Assembly (NCBI RefSeq): GCF_003668635.1 | Contig: NZ_RCWH01000005.1 | Span: 434,001-498,000, forward strand | Length of the DNA: 64,000 bases | Reading direction: 5' to 3' | DNA from: Planomicrobium sp. Y74 | Lineage (GTDB): Bacteria; Bacillota; Bacilli; Bacillales_A; Planococcaceae | Shown: positions 25,568 to 34,583 of the stretch, piece after piece | How positions within the stretch are numbered: position 1 is the stretch's first letter | Layout: every line of letters starts with the position of its first letter | Translations under genes and position numbers: made by a program | Notes under the pieces: model-generated | Told to the model about the DNA's origin: nothing | Databases searched by the model: none | What the model saw: the letters and a program-made list of their open reading frames with translations, nothing else

Positions 25568-26746
25568 TTATTTTTGTAAAACTACTGCCGGTCCAAAGAA
25601 TTCGAAATGGATTTGCTCATCTTTCATGCCAAGCGCACGCAATTCGTTAATCATGCTTTCCATGAATGGGACAGGGCCGCAGACATAAACTTCTCCTGTC
25701 ACATCGACCATTTCCTCGAGCGTTTCACGAGTGATGAACCCTTCCGGTTGGTCAGAGTATAGTGTTTTATATTTTGCGTTATCCATTATGTTTACGTATT
25801 TTTGGATATCTTTATCGAATGCATGGAAACTTTCATTGCGGGCCGCATGAAGGAAAGCTGTCGGACGGCTAGGTGTCATCGTTGCGACAGTTTCAAACAT
25901 GCTCATCATCGGTGTGATGCCGACCCCGCCGCTGATGAATGCAACAGGCGAATTTGTGGCTGCATCCAGAACGAATTCACCTGCGGGCGCGCTTACTTCG
26001 ATAACATCTCCAACATTTACCTCATCGTGCAGGTAAACGGATACCCGTCCATTTGGATCGTTATCACTTTCACGTTTAACGGAAATACGGAATTCATCGG
26101 GTTTTGCTGCCTGTGACAAGCTGTATTGGCGGTTGAATAAATACTGTTCTCCTGGAATAGTCAAACGGACAGATATGTATTGGCCGGGTTCGTAAGTCGG
26201 TACGTTTGAACCGTCTGCCGGTTTCAAATAGAAAGATGTGATGTTTTCGCTTTCTTTTTCTTTTCTTGCTACAGTGAAGTTTTTTAAGAATTTCCAGCCA
26301 TTTTCCTGGCTTTCCATTTGTTCATACATGCCTTGTTCTACGCCGATGAACGCGTCAGCAATCACGCTGTATGCTTCAGCCCATGCATTGATGATCTCGT
26401 CCGTTGCTGCATCCCCTAAAACTTCTTTGATCGCTTTCAGCAGGTATTCGCCGACAATTGGATAATGTTCTGGTTTGATGCCCAGGCTGACGTGTTTATT
26501 TGCAATTTGGACTAATGCCGGAAGAATCGCTTCCAGGTTATCGATATGCACCGCAGCCGCATAAACGGTATTTGCCAAAGCGGCTTGCTGTCGGCCTTTT
26601 TTCTGGTTGGCGTGGTTAAATATATTCAATAATTCCGGGTGTGCTTCAAACATGTTTTTGTAGAATGCAGTGGTAATGGCGGTTCCGCGTTCTTCTAATA
26701 CAGGGACAGTGGATTTGATGATTGTTTTAGTTTCTTGTAATAACAT
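25568..26746 (-). CDS. hmp: Flavohemoprotein, nitric oxide dioxygenase
   Basis: 392 residues. N-terminal globin domain (residues 1-140) has FYKNMFEAHPELLNIFNHANQ and the proximal His region NKHVSLGIKPEHYPIVGEYL. The FAD domain has RQYSLSQAAKPDEFRISVKRE and the NAD domain FISGGVGITPMMSMFE and YVCGPVPFMESM. The enzyme oxidises NO to nitrate with O2 and NADPH. RBS AAAGGAGAG. The divergent neighbour is an NsrR-type repressor, and the shared 237-bp region contains an AT-rich dyad, so NO-induced derepression is likely. Confidence 0.95.
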   Translation of the reverse strand: MLLQETKTIIKSTVPVLEERGTAITTAFYKNMFEAHPELLNIFNHANQKKGRQQAALANTVYAAAVHIDNLEAILPALVQIANKHVSLGIKPEHYPIVGEYLLKAIKEVLGDAATDEIINAWAEAYSVIADAFIGVEQGMYEQMESQENGWKFLKNFTVARKEKESENITSFYLKPADGSNVPTYEPGQYISVRLTIPGEQYLFNRQYSLSQAAKPDEFRISVKRESDNDPNGRVSVYLHDEVNVGDVIEVSAPAGEFVLDAATNSPVAFISGGVGITPMMSMFETVATMTPSRPTAFLHAARNESFHAFDKDIQKYVNIMDNAKYKTLYSDQPEGFITRETLEEMVDVTGEVYVCGPVPFMESMINELRALGMKDEQIHFEFFGPAVVLQK

Positions 26747-26801
26747 CTCAATCTCTCCTTTTGTTTTCTATAGTTTGACTATAAACCTGTCGGGATATTA
26801 A

Positions 26802-26820
26802 AGATATATTTAAAATACTT
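26802..26820 (-). promoter_or_regulatory. Candidate NsrR operator upstream of hmp
   Basis: AGATATATTTAAAATACTT resembles the AT-rich sites bound by Bacillus NsrR (ATAT-TTTAAA-like). It is placed about 56-74 bp upstream of hmp, near the expected -35. A second perfect inverted repeat TATAGT-TTG-ACTATA (26769-26783) overlaps the likely -10. Confidence 0.5.
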
Positions 26821-26983
26821 CTTTTATATATTGGACACATTTGGCTTCACAGAAAAGACACAAGAAAAACGGCATCAGCCGAATATCCATGATGGCAAGG
26901 AATATTTAATTTTCCGCCAGAACCAATTACTTTCTTGAAAAGGGTGCAGTCGGTATAATAAACGGGCAGGGAAGGTGAAAATG

Positions 26984-27421
26984 ATGAGATTAACAATGTA
27001 TACCGATTTCTCATTGCGTGTATTGATTTACCTCGGCACGAAAGAACAGGATAAATTGACGACGATTCAGGAAATTTCGGACGCTTATAATATATCGAAG
27101 AACCATTTGATGAAAGTGACTTTTGAGCTCGGAAAAGCCGGTTTTATCCAAACGGTGCGGGGACGGGGAGGCGGCATTCGTCTTGCAGATCTTCCGCGAA
27201 ACATAAATGTAGGAACAGTCGTGCGAAAAATGGAAGATGATTTCCATATCGTTGAATGTTTTGACAGTGAACATAACCGTTGCCCGATTTCACCGGTTTG
27301 CGGTCTTCGCGGAGTACTTGGCAAAGCACTTCATGCTTATTTGGCCGTACTTGATGAATATACATTGGAAGATCTTTTGTTCAATAAAGAAGGATTGCGG
27401 GAAATTCTGCAGCCAACATAA
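26984..27421 (+). CDS. nsrR: NsrR-type Rrf2 nitric-oxide-sensing repressor
   Basis: 145 residues from the second of two adjacent ATGs (26984; MRLTMYTDFS matches NsrR starts, with GGGAAGG 8 nt upstream). A winged helix holds TIQEISDAYNISKNHLMKV and TVRGRGGGIRLA. Three cysteines, Cys92, Cys100 and Cys106, form the Fe-S ligand set at the same positions as in B. subtilis NsrR. It represses hmp until NO destroys the cluster. A terminator starts at the stop. Confidence 0.92.
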   Translation: MRLTMYTDFSLRVLIYLGTKEQDKLTTIQEISDAYNISKNHLMKVTFELGKAGFIQTVRGRGGGIRLADLPRNINVGTVVRKMEDDFHIVECFDSEHNRCPISPVCGLRGVLGKALHAYLAVLDEYTLEDLLFNKEGLREILQPT

Positions 27422-27453
27422 AAAGCGGCTCGGAAACTCGAGCCGCTTTTTCT
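27421..27453. terminator. Bidirectional terminator after nsrR
   Basis: AAAAGCGGCTCG / CGAGCCGCTTTT with a 6-nt loop and T-run, between convergent genes. Confidence 0.9.
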
Positions 27454-27878
27454 TATTGGAGTTCGATATTTTGTGGCTCTTGCCCTTTTTTATTCATCAG
27501 GCGCATGCGTGTAGGTTTAATGGCGATGATTAATAAATTCGGATCGTCAGGACCGCTGAACCAGCCGGATAGATGGTCGTTCCATAAATCTTCCAAAATG
27601 CTCCGGTCGTCATGTTCTGACATTTCGCCTTCGATTTCCAGGAATGTGTCTCCGATACCTTCGCCTTCGTAGCCGAGGAGAATGTGAGCATGAGGATTCT
27701 GTTCAAGTTCATCAACTTTTTGCGTTTTTTTGCTGGTTGCCGTGTAAAGTGTGAAATCTTTGTTGAAAAAAGTCATATACCGTGAGTGTGGCTTGTTTTC
27801 AGTAATTGTGGCAAGCACTCCCACATGGCTGTCGTTTAAAATTTTAAGGGCTGCATCTTTCAATTCTTGCTGGTTCAT
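27453..27878 (-). CDS. Pyridoxamine-5'-phosphate-oxidase-like general stress protein (Gsp26/YdaG-like)
   Basis: 141 residues from the ATG at 27878 with AAGGAGTGATTG upstream (the frame extends further but without a site). The split-barrel flavin fold shows HVGVLATITENKPHSRYM, LYTATSKKTQKVDELEQNPHAHILLGY and LEIEGEMSEHDD, as in the B. subtilis SigB protein YdaG. FMN or F420-like binding is likely, the reaction is unknown. A weak sigma-B-like GTTTAC-N13-AGGAAT lies upstream on the minus strand. Confidence 0.85.
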   Translation of the reverse strand: MNQQELKDAALKILNDSHVGVLATITENKPHSRYMTFFNKDFTLYTATSKKTQKVDELEQNPHAHILLGYEGEGIGDTFLEIEGEMSEHDDRSILEDLWNDHLSGWFSGPDDPNLLIIAIKPTRMRLMNKKGQEPQNIELQ

Positions 27879-27930
27879 CCAATCACTCCTTATAATCTCC
27901 TTATTCCTTTTTAAACTTCGAGTAAACATT

Positions 27931-27960
27931 AAAAAAGATCCGTTATCGTAACGGATCTTC
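27931..27960 (-). terminator. Terminator for the 77-aa gene
   Basis: Perfect 11-bp stem AAGATCCGTTA / TAACGGATCTT, loop CGA, with T-run on the minus strand. Confidence 0.85.
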
Positions 27961-28001
27961 TGCTTTCAAATCTAAATTTGCCTTTTTCCTGAAAATCGGG
28001 G

Positions 28002-28235
28002 TTAAAATCCAGGGAACTTTTCTTCACTGGAAGAATCACTTTTGGTTTTACGCGGATTGTTTTCTTCCTGTTGTTCCTGCTTAAGGTCTTCTAATGGAAT
28101 TGTATCGACATTCATCTCTTCTTCATGCATTTCGGTGAGTGTTTCTTTATCAGTTTTATATTGTTCGGGATTGTCCATTGGAGCACCTTTGCTTTCTTTT
28201 CGGTCCTCTTCAGTGAAATGTTTTTTGTCTGACAT
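28002..28235 (-). CDS. Small highly charged hydrophilic protein
   Basis: 77 residues, over 40% charged, no hydrophobic core (MSDKKHFTEEDRKESKGAPM at the start, EQQEENNPRKTKSDSSSEEK near the end). It appears disordered. I do not recognise a family. RBS AAGAGGTG precedes the ATG. A weak sigma-B-like pair (GTTTTA-N14-AGGAAT) is found upstream on the minus strand, which would fit a stress hydrophilin; this is inference. Confidence 0.6.
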   Translation of the reverse strand: MSDKKHFTEEDRKESKGAPMDNPEQYKTDKETLTEMHEEEMNVDTIPLEDLKQEQQEENNPRKTKSDSSSEEKFPGF

Positions 28236-28411
28236 AATGGAACACCTCTTTCAATTAGTCTTATCAGTGTATTCCTGTTATCGATACATTTAAAACATTG
28301 AGGGAGTCGTCTAGAGAGTTTATAATGGGGAGTCCCGGTACTTGAGATAACCTGCTAAATCCTGTTTTAATATATGGTAAAATAGAATTACTGAACGAGA
28401 GGAGTTTTTAC

Positions 28412-29431
28412 ATGAATACACAAGCTTCCATTAATGTTGGAGGACTGAGTTTTGAATGGGACCTTGAAAAAGGTAAATTTTTATTCGAAGGTCAGGATTC
28501 TGTCCTTTTTTGGACTTCCACAGCGATGAAAATGTTTTTTGATACGATAGAAGAAATAGCGGGAGAAGATGCGGCAGAGGTAGTGATGGAAACTACGGGG
28601 TATCGGCAGGGCATAGTAGTCGGCGATTATTTTTCAGAGATGGAAAATGTGGATGCAGCAGAAGCGGCGGCACTGATTACTAATACATATGCTTCAGCTG
28701 GGTGGGGAGTAGCGGAAACACATAAGCTGGATATCGAAAAGAAAACCGTTGAAGTCCATTTAAAGGATAGCTGGGAACACAGCATTAATATTGCACAACA
28801 GAAAAAAACTGGCGGCAGATTTCTTCCTGCCCATTATGCCGGTATATTCACGAAGCTTTTCGGTGAAAATATATGGTACGAAGTAAAACATTTTCAGTTG
28901 GAAGGATACAGCGAAAGTGTCATCCGTTATTTTCCTTCAGATGAAACCGTCGAAGAGAATATTCATAGACTGGCGCGTTCCAATGAAGCCAAGCAAATCC
29001 ATCAGCTGCAGAACCTGGTGGAAGAAAAGACAGCGGAATTGACTTTGCTGGTCAAAGAATTGTCGTCGCCGATCATTCCGGTGTTGGATGGCATTGTAGT
29101 AGTGCCGCTGCTTGGGACTTACGATGAGGAACGGGCAGAGGAGTTATTGATCAAGACACTGCAAAACCTGCCGACTTACAAAGCGAAGTATCTGGTTCTA
29201 GATCTGACTGGATTGAATAATAATTTCAACCAGCAAGCTGCAGCGCTGATTGAAAAGCTGGGTGCAACAGCCGGGCTCATCGGAACGGAAACAATCCTGG
29301 TAGGAATTTCTCCGAAAATGAGCATGGTGATTTCTGAAAGTGGAATTGAAATTTCGAAATTCAGTTGCTTCCAGACCCTGCAGCACGGCATTCATTTTGC
29401 ACTCGCACAGAACGGGAGAAGCATTATATAG
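28412..29431 (+). CDS. STAS-domain protein, RsbR-like C terminus
   Basis: 339 residues. The N-terminal 200 residues (FWTSTAMKMFFDTIEEIAG, GYRQGIVVGDYF, then WYEVKHFQLEGYSESVIRYFP) look like a V4R/heme-NO-binding-type sensor module but I cannot name it firmly. A coiled-coil linker (LQNLVEEKTAELTLLVKELS) leads to a STAS domain from about residue 225. Thr266 in VLDLTGLNN sits where RsbR has its phosphorylated Thr171. RsbR paralogues form stressosomes that control sigma-B. RBS GAGAGGAG. The stop is followed directly by an intergenic repeat. Confidence 0.78.
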   Translation: MNTQASINVGGLSFEWDLEKGKFLFEGQDSVLFWTSTAMKMFFDTIEEIAGEDAAEVVMETTGYRQGIVVGDYFSEMENVDAAEAAALITNTYASAGWGVAETHKLDIEKKTVEVHLKDSWEHSINIAQQKKTGGRFLPAHYAGIFTKLFGENIWYEVKHFQLEGYSESVIRYFPSDETVEENIHRLARSNEAKQIHQLQNLVEEKTAELTLLVKELSSPIIPVLDGIVVVPLLGTYDEERAEELLIKTLQNLPTYKAKYLVLDLTGLNNNFNQQAAALIEKLGATAGLIGTETILVGISPKMSMVISESGIEISKFSCFQTLQHGIHFALAQNGRSII

Positions 29432-29672
29432 GAAAAGCGCAAGCACCCATTAAGCTCTGAAAGGCATAAGGCGAGCTAGCGAAGTGGCCCCGGCCTCGCA
29501 GACACGAAAAGCGGAAACGGCCGCTTAGCTCCGACAAGCGTAAGACGATCTGGCGTGGCGGCATGTTTTCAGCCGCATAAGCCAGAGTGGCTTACGACTC
29601 GAGGAGTTGGCCGTTGAAGTCTAGACACGGATTGACTTATGACCCGAAGAGCTGGGCTGCTGGAGTCTGGAC
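29432..29672 (-). repeat. Structured intergenic repeat array D, reverse orientation, two units
   Basis: Begins with GAAAAGCG immediately after the stop of the STAS gene and ends with GTCTGGAC. The central unit, read on the minus strand, keeps CGTAAG/CTTACG, TCTGGC/GCCAGA and GCGGC/GCCGC. The second unit is shortened. It lies in the 337-bp gap before the shared terminator with pepT; about 55 bp of the gap are otherwise unremarkable. Confidence 0.88.
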
Positions 29673-29730
29673 AGAAATTAGCCCCTTTTTAAGCCTGCTC
29701 AAGTATTGTAATTATGATTTCTTAACCTAT

Positions 29731-29766
29731 AGGAAAAGCGCCCTTAGTATAAGGGCGCTTTTTCCT
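29731..29766. terminator. Bidirectional terminator before pepT
   Basis: AGGAAAAGCGCCCTT / AAGGGCGCTTTTTCCT, loop AGTAT. Confidence 0.92.
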
Positions 29767-29768
29767 GT

Positions 29769-30986
29769 TTATTTTTGAGATTTTACGATTTCGACGATCA
29801 ATTGTGCCGCCTTCTCCATGTTTTCTGCAGAAATGAATTCGTATTTGCCGTGGTAATTTTCGCCGCCTGTGAAGATGTTCGGCGTTGGCATTCCCATATA
29901 GGAAAGCTGAGAACCATCGGTGCCTCCACGAACCGGTACGATATTTGGCTCGATGCCAAGTGTCTTCATTGCAGCTTCAGCAGCGTCTACAATTTGCATG
30001 ACCGGCTCGATCTTTTCTCTCATATTGTAATATTGATCGTCCAATTCCAGTGTAAGTGCGTCAGCGCCATACTGCGCCTGCAGTTTTTCGGCAGTTTGCT
30101 GCATATGAATTTTTTTTGCTTCGAATTTTTCTTTGTCAAAGTCGCGGATGATATAACTCAATACCGCCTGTTCCACGTCGCCTTTAAAGCTGTTCAGATG
30201 AATGAACCCTTCATAGCCTGCCGTTTTTTCAGGAACTTCATTTTCAGGCATGGCATTCTGGAATTTGATGGCGATGGTTGAAGCATTGACCATCTTGTCC
30301 TTGGCTGATCCGGGGTGGACGCTTTTTCCTTGGACTGTCAGTTTTCCTGCAGCGGCATTAAAGCTTTCGTATTGAAGTTCACCCAGAGGACCGCCATCCA
30401 TTGTGTAGGCGTATTCGGCACCAAAACGTTCGACATCAAATTTATGGGGACCACGTCCAATTTCCTCATCCGGTGTAAAAGCGACACGGATTTTGCCGTG
30501 TTCAATCTCAGGATGCTGGATGAGGTACTCCATCGCTGTCATAATTTCAGCAACACCGGCTTTATTGTCTGCGCCGAGAAGAGTTGTGCCGTCTGTCGTA
30601 ATCAGTGTGTGGCCGATATAATCCTGCAGATCCGGAAAATCTTTTACTGTCATCGTCACTGAATTATTCAACGGAATATCTTTTCCGTCGTAATTGTCTA
30701 TGCGCTGGGGATTGACGTTTTTGCCTGTAAAGTCAGTAGCCGTGTCCACATGGGCAAGAAATCCGACTACCGGAAGTTCTTTATCTGAAGTTGCCGGAAG
30801 TGTGCCGAAAAGATAGCCGTAATCGTCCATTTGGACTTCTTCCAGGCCGATTTCCCTCATTTCCTTTTCCAATTCACGCAACAGATCCCACTGCCCTGGA
30901 GTGGAAGGTGTTTCATGGTTTTCAAAATTGGATTGTGTATCGATTTTTGCGTAGCGGATCAATCGTTCGATTAAAGTTTCAATCAT
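29769..30986 (-). CDS. pepT: Peptidase T (tripeptide aminopeptidase)
   Basis: 405 residues, full length. M20 metallopeptidase motifs: [10 protein letters not shown] (first zinc ligand), [16 protein letters not shown] (bridging Asp), [12 protein letters not shown] (catalytic Glu pair), [13 protein letters not shown], and [14 protein letters not shown] with [11 protein letters not shown] at the end. It removes the N-terminal residue from tripeptides in the cytoplasm with two zinc ions. RBS GGAGGTC before the ATG. Single gene. Confidence 0.96.
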   Translation of the reverse strand: MIETLIERLIRYAKIDTQSNFENHETPSTPGQWDLLRELEKEMREIGLEEVQMDDYGYLFGTLPATSDKELPVVGFLAHVDTATDFTGKNVNPQRIDNYDGKDIPLNNSVTMTVKDFPDLQDYIGHTLITTDGTTLLGADNKAGVAEIMTAMEYLIQHPEIEHGKIRVAFTPDEEIGRGPHKFDVERFGAEYAYTMDGGPLGELQYESFNAAAGKLTVQGKSVHPGSAKDKMVNASTIAIKFQNAMPENEVPEKTAGYEGFIHLNSFKGDVEQAVLSYIIRDFDKEKFEAKKIHMQQTAEKLQAQYGADALTLELDDQYYNMREKIEPVMQIVDAAEAAMKTLGIEPNIVPVRGGTDGSQLSYMGMPTPNIFTGGENYHGKYEFISAENMEKAAQLIVEIVKSQK

Positions 30987-31054
30987 GGATAAAGACCTCC
31001 TGAAATATGTACTGGCTCTATTTTACCACGAATGAAAAGAATACAGGAAATCTG

Positions 31055-31095
31055 AAAAAGCTGCCGGCCCTCAGTGGGGATCGGCAGCTTTCTTT
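31055..31095. terminator. Terminator between plsY-like gene and pepT
   Basis: AAAGCTGCCG / CGGCAGCTTT with a 15-nt loop. It gives T-run on the minus strand, downstream of the plsY-like gene. Confidence 0.75.
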
Positions 31096-31214
31096 GTCCA
31101 GACTCCAGCGGCCCAGCCCTTCGGGTCATAAGCCATATCAGCTGCGTGGCAAAAACCGCCACTCCACTGATCCGTCTTAAGCCTTTCAGGGCTTAACGGG
31201 CGCTTGCGCTTTTC
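31096..31214 (+). repeat. Structured intergenic repeat E, single unit overlapping a gene end
   Basis: One complete unit, GTCCAGACTCC to CGCTTTTC. Pairs: AGCCCT/AGGGCT, ATCAG/CTGAT, GTGGC/GCCAC. Its right end overlaps the last 22 bases of the plsY-like gene on the minus strand and supplies the codons for the final residues S-A-S-A-R and the TAA stop. Confidence 0.92.
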
Positions 31215-31834
31215 TTTCGCAAAACAGCTGACACTTTGTTTTCAGTGCCGTCTTTTACTCGGCGGATATTTTCAAGGTGTTTCAGAAAAGCCATCGCCAT
31301 CAAAGAAAGAGCGATGACATAAGGCCATAGCCCATCCGCCGGCCAGAAAGCGATAAGAAGAAAAACGGCATATAATGCGAGTACACCGATGACCAGATAA
31401 TCGGTGGCAAGTGCAGTCACGATAAGAAGTGCGAGCCCAAGAAGTCCGAGTTGCCAGTCCAGCGCAATCATCACTCCGATAACGGCCGCGGTTCCTTTGC
31501 CTCCGTTGAACTTCATATAGAAGGGGAAGTTATGGCCAAGAACGACTCCGGCCGCAATAAAGAACAAAATTGCCCATACTGTTTCCGAGGGCAGACTGCT
31601 GCTGCCAAGTAACAGGCGCATCGCCATAACTGCGGCAAACCCTTTAAAGATATCGAGAAACGCGACCAGTGCGCCGTATTTCCATCCAAGGACAATTGCG
31701 GCATTGGAGGCTCCCGAATTCTTTACGCCTGTTGCTTTTATGTTGGTGCCCGATAAAATTTGGGCAACCAGCGAGCCATGAAGACAACCGATTACATAAC
31801 CTGAAATAAGTGCTGAAACAATCCAAAGAGTCAT
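31193..31834 (-). CDS. Glycerol-3-phosphate acyltransferase PlsY family protein
   Basis: 213 residues, about six helices. The three PlsY motifs appear as GVKNSGASNAAIVLG, GHNFPFYMKFNGGKGTA and HLENIRRVKDGTENKV. PlsY transfers acyl from acyl-phosphate to glycerol-3-phosphate, the first step of phospholipid synthesis. Motif 1 differs from the usual GSGNIGATN, so this may be a paralogue and not the essential enzyme. The last codons and stop come from an intergenic repeat. The ATG at 31834 has only a weak ribosome site; the upstream GGGGGC in the minus strand is about 9 nt away. Confidence 0.8.
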   Translation of the reverse strand: MTLWIVSALISGYVIGCLHGSLVAQILSGTNIKATGVKNSGASNAAIVLGWKYGALVAFLDIFKGFAAVMAMRLLLGSSSLPSETVWAILFFIAAGVVLGHNFPFYMKFNGGKGTAAVIGVMIALDWQLGLLGLALLIVTALATDYLVIGVLALYAVFLLIAFWPADGLWPYVIALSLMAMAFLKHLENIRRVKDGTENKVSAVLRKKSASAR

Positions 31835-31907
31835 ATTTTGCCCCCTGCCTTTCTTAATAGTAAACGTACGAACGAAGAGAAAGTTTCAAAATTATCCGAC
31901 AAGCTTC

Positions 31908-31937
31908 TTGACAAAATATCGTATCATTCTTTATACT
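31908..31937 (+). promoter_or_regulatory. Housekeeping promoter of the metY-metX operon
   Basis: TTGACA, 18 nt, TATACT. It starts transcription about 25-30 nt before the SAM riboswitch. Confidence 0.75.
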
Positions 31938-31968
31938 TCTCAACAAGATGGAAAACTGAATCTGAATA

Positions 31969-32135
31969 CTCTTATCAAGAGTGGCGGAGGGACTAGGCCC
32001 TGCGATGCCCGGCAACCAACAAGCAACCCAGCTTGGAAAGGTGCTAATTCCTACAGACTGGAGCGACAGTCTGGAAGATGAGAGGAGGAAACTCCGTGTA
32101 TAGCGGCCCTCTTCTAATTAGAAGGGGGCCTTTTT
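31969..32135 (+). ncRNA. SAM-I riboswitch (S box) with terminator
   Basis: The aptamer core is plain: CTTATCAAGAGTGGCGGAGG, then GCCCGGCAACC, GGAAAGGTGCTAATTCC, and a P4 arm (CAGACTGGAGCGACAGTCTG). P1 pairs CTCTTATC (31969-31976) with GATGAGAG (32077-32084). An intrinsic terminator follows: GGCCCTCTTC / GAAGGGGGCC (32105-32130) with five T. When SAM is high, P1 is stable and the terminator forms, switching off metY-metX. The 356-bp gap between plsY-like and metY is thus accounted for by promoter and riboswitch. Confidence 0.97.
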
Positions 32136-32190
32136 CTATTCCCTCATCTCCTTTAAGGTCCATCTATTAAAATTACTGGAGGAATGAAAA

Positions 32191-33480
32191 ATGACAAATT
32201 TCAAAGCAGAGACAAATTTACTTCACGGAGGCCAGCAGCCAGATCCTGTCACAGGATCGCGGGCAGTACCCATCCATAAGACGACTTCATATGTATTCCG
32301 AGACACGGAGCATGCACAGAATCTTTTCGGGTTGAAAGAAGCAGGAAATATTTATTCGCGCATCATGAATCCGACAGTAGATGTATTTGAACAGCGAGTG
32401 GCCCTTCTTGAAGGCGGGACAGCGGCAGTCGCTTTGTCATCGGGAATGGCTGCAATTGCATTTTCAATTCTCAATATCGCTGAAGCGGGGGATGAAGTGG
32501 TTGCCGACAGCAATTTGTACGGAGGCACATATAATCTCTTCGCCAATACGTTGCCGCGTTATGGCATTACAGTGAAATTCGTCGATGGTACAGACCCAGA
32601 AAATTTCCGTGGGGCTGTAACTGAGCGGACAAAAGCTTTCTTCGGAGAAACAATCGGCAACCCGAGCCTTAATGTATTTGATGTAGAGAAGGTTGCAGCG
32701 ATTGCCCATGAATACAATATTCCATTATTAATCGACAATACATTTGCTTCTCCATACGGCAGCAACCCGATAGCTTTTGGAGCAGATGTCGTTATCCATT
32801 CAGCAACAAAATGGATTGGCGGCCACGGCACTACAATCGGCGGCATCGCGGTCGATGGCGGCAAGTTCAATTGGAACCATGAAAGATTTCCGAATTACAC
32901 ACAGCCTGACGACAGCTATCACGGTATCCGTTACGGAATAGATGCGGAAGGCGCGTCTTTCGCAACGAAATTACGCGTTCAGTTATTGCGTGATTTTGGG
33001 CCGTCACTCAGTCCAGACAGTGCCCACGCATTTTTACAGGGCTTGGAAACATTGCATTTGCGTTTGCCAAAACACAGCAGTAATGCGGGAATCATCGCTG
33101 ACTACCTGAGAAACCATCCACAGGTCGAATGGGTTAATTATATTGGCTTTGAAGATCACCCATCTCACGAGTTAGCGAAGAAATATCTGAAAGATACATT
33201 TGGTTCCATCGTCAATTTCGGTATCAAGGGCGGCAGGGAAGCAGGCAGAAAAGTAATCGACGGAGTCGGGTTATGGTCGCATGTGGCGAATGTCGGAGAT
33301 GCCAAATCGTTGATTATCCACCCGGCTTCAACAACGCATCAGCAATTAAGCGCGGAGGGATTGAAGCAGTCCGGCGTCACAGAAGAATTGATCCGTTTAT
33401 CAGTCGGACTGGAAAATCCGGAAGATTTGATTGCTGACCTGGAGCAGGCTATCAAAGTGGCAGCAGTCCAGGAAGTATAG
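32191..33480 (+). CDS. metY: O-acetylhomoserine sulfhydrylase / aminocarboxypropyltransferase
   Basis: 429 residues, the typical length of MetY. The PLP lysine is Lys207 in HSATKWIGGHGTTIGG; LSSGMAAIAFSIL, NPTVDVFEQRVALLEGG and SVGLENPEDLIADLEQA are family motifs of the Cys/Met metabolism PLP enzymes. It makes homocysteine from O-acetylhomoserine and sulfide. RBS GGAGG before the ATG. It is the first gene after the SAM riboswitch; metX follows after 11 bp. Confidence 0.95.
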   Translation: MTNFKAETNLLHGGQQPDPVTGSRAVPIHKTTSYVFRDTEHAQNLFGLKEAGNIYSRIMNPTVDVFEQRVALLEGGTAAVALSSGMAAIAFSILNIAEAGDEVVADSNLYGGTYNLFANTLPRYGITVKFVDGTDPENFRGAVTERTKAFFGETIGNPSLNVFDVEKVAAIAHEYNIPLLIDNTFASPYGSNPIAFGADVVIHSATKWIGGHGTTIGGIAVDGGKFNWNHERFPNYTQPDDSYHGIRYGIDAEGASFATKLRVQLLRDFGPSLSPDSAHAFLQGLETLHLRLPKHSSNAGIIADYLRNHPQVEWVNYIGFEDHPSHELAKKYLKDTFGSIVNFGIKGGREAGRKVIDGVGLWSHVANVGDAKSLIIHPASTTHQQLSAEGLKQSGVTEELIRLSVGLENPEDLIADLEQAIKVAAVQEV

Positions 33481-33491
33481 GAGGAGAAATT

Positions 33492-34505
33492 ATGGGGACA
33501 GTATCCATCGGGAACTTAGTGTTGGAATCGGGCCATGTGCTGGAAGGGGCGGAATTGGCGTATGAGCGAAGCGGTGATCCTTCTGCTCCGGCCATCCTGA
33601 TCTGCCATGCGCTTACCGGGGATCAATATGCTGTCGGCAATGCAGAGCATCCGGGTTGGTGGAGCGGCTTGGCCGGTCCCGGAAGAGCCATCGATACAGA
33701 AGAATATCAAGTAATCTCCTTTAATGTACTTGGAGGCTGCAATGGCTCGACAGGACCGCTATCGTTAAATCCGCTTACTGGTAAGCCCTATCGGTCGGAA
33801 TTTCCTTTGCTGACGATCAGAGATATGGTAAATGCCGAGTATCAGGCATTGAAGACGCTGGGAATAAATAAATTGAAGTCCGTAATCGGCGGTTCGCTGG
33901 GGGGCATGAAAGCACTCGAATGGGGAGCATTGTATCCGGATGTTATCGAATCTATTGTTCCCCTCGCCATCACCCCGGCTTTCAGCAGCTATGCGCTTGC
34001 CTTTAACCATATTGGCATTCGTGCAATCGAGAATGACCCTGATTTCCAGAATGGAAGTTACGAGGGATCACCCGATTTCAACGGATTCCATCTGGCAAGG
34101 ATGGCCGGTATGATCAGTTACCGCAGCGGCAAACTCTTCAACGATCGTTTCGGGCGCTCCGAAAGTGGAGAGAATTTTGAAGTGGAGGCGTATTTGGATT
34201 ATCAGGGACGGAAACTGGCGCAGCGCTTTGATGCCAATAGCTACCTGGTTTTATTGAAAGCCATGAACAGCCATGACATAGGGGAACGAAAAATAAATGT
34301 ACCGATATTTTCTGTTTCTTTCACAAATGATTTGCTTTATCCCGCTGAACTTATGATTCCCTGGGTGAAAGAGCAGCCAGAAGCCCGTTGGGAAATCGTC
34401 GAAACTGATTTTGGGCATGATGGATTTCTGGTGGAATTCGAGAAATGGAGCGAATTAATCAAGGGATTTTTACAACAAGAAGAGCACCTTAAAGCGGCTC
34501 GGTAA
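33492..34505 (+). CDS. metX: Homoserine O-acetyltransferase
   Basis: 337 residues. Alpha/beta hydrolase fold with Ser135 in GGSLGGMKALEWG as nucleophile, Asp in SFTNDLLYPAE and His in DFGHDGFLVE. The N-terminal ICHALTGDQYAVG and GGCNGSTGPLS are MetX signatures. It acetylates (or, in some species, succinylates) homoserine, giving the substrate of MetY just upstream. RBS AGGAGGAG. Both genes are under one S box. Confidence 0.95.
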   Translation: MGTVSIGNLVLESGHVLEGAELAYERSGDPSAPAILICHALTGDQYAVGNAEHPGWWSGLAGPGRAIDTEEYQVISFNVLGGCNGSTGPLSLNPLTGKPYRSEFPLLTIRDMVNAEYQALKTLGINKLKSVIGGSLGGMKALEWGALYPDVIESIVPLAITPAFSSYALAFNHIGIRAIENDPDFQNGSYEGSPDFNGFHLARMAGMISYRSGKLFNDRFGRSESGENFEVEAYLDYQGRKLAQRFDANSYLVLLKAMNSHDIGERKINVPIFSVSFTNDLLYPAELMIPWVKEQPEARWEIVETDFGHDGFLVEFEKWSELIKGFLQQEEHLKAAR

Positions 34506-34517
34506 TAAATGGAACAA

Positions 34518-34550
34518 GAAAAAGCATCCCGTTTAGGGTGCTTTTTCTTC
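34518..34550 (+). terminator. Terminator of metY-metX
   Basis: GAAAAAGCATCCC / GGGTGCTTTTTC with loop GTTTA and one bulged T. Confidence 0.85.
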
Positions 34551-34583
34551 ATTCTTAAGATTTTGGGATTCCGGTTTTCTTGT

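Noticed and set aside
31969-32135. T-box leader for methionine genes
   Set aside because: There is no T-box consensus; the aptamer core and terminator are those of the SAM-I riboswitch.
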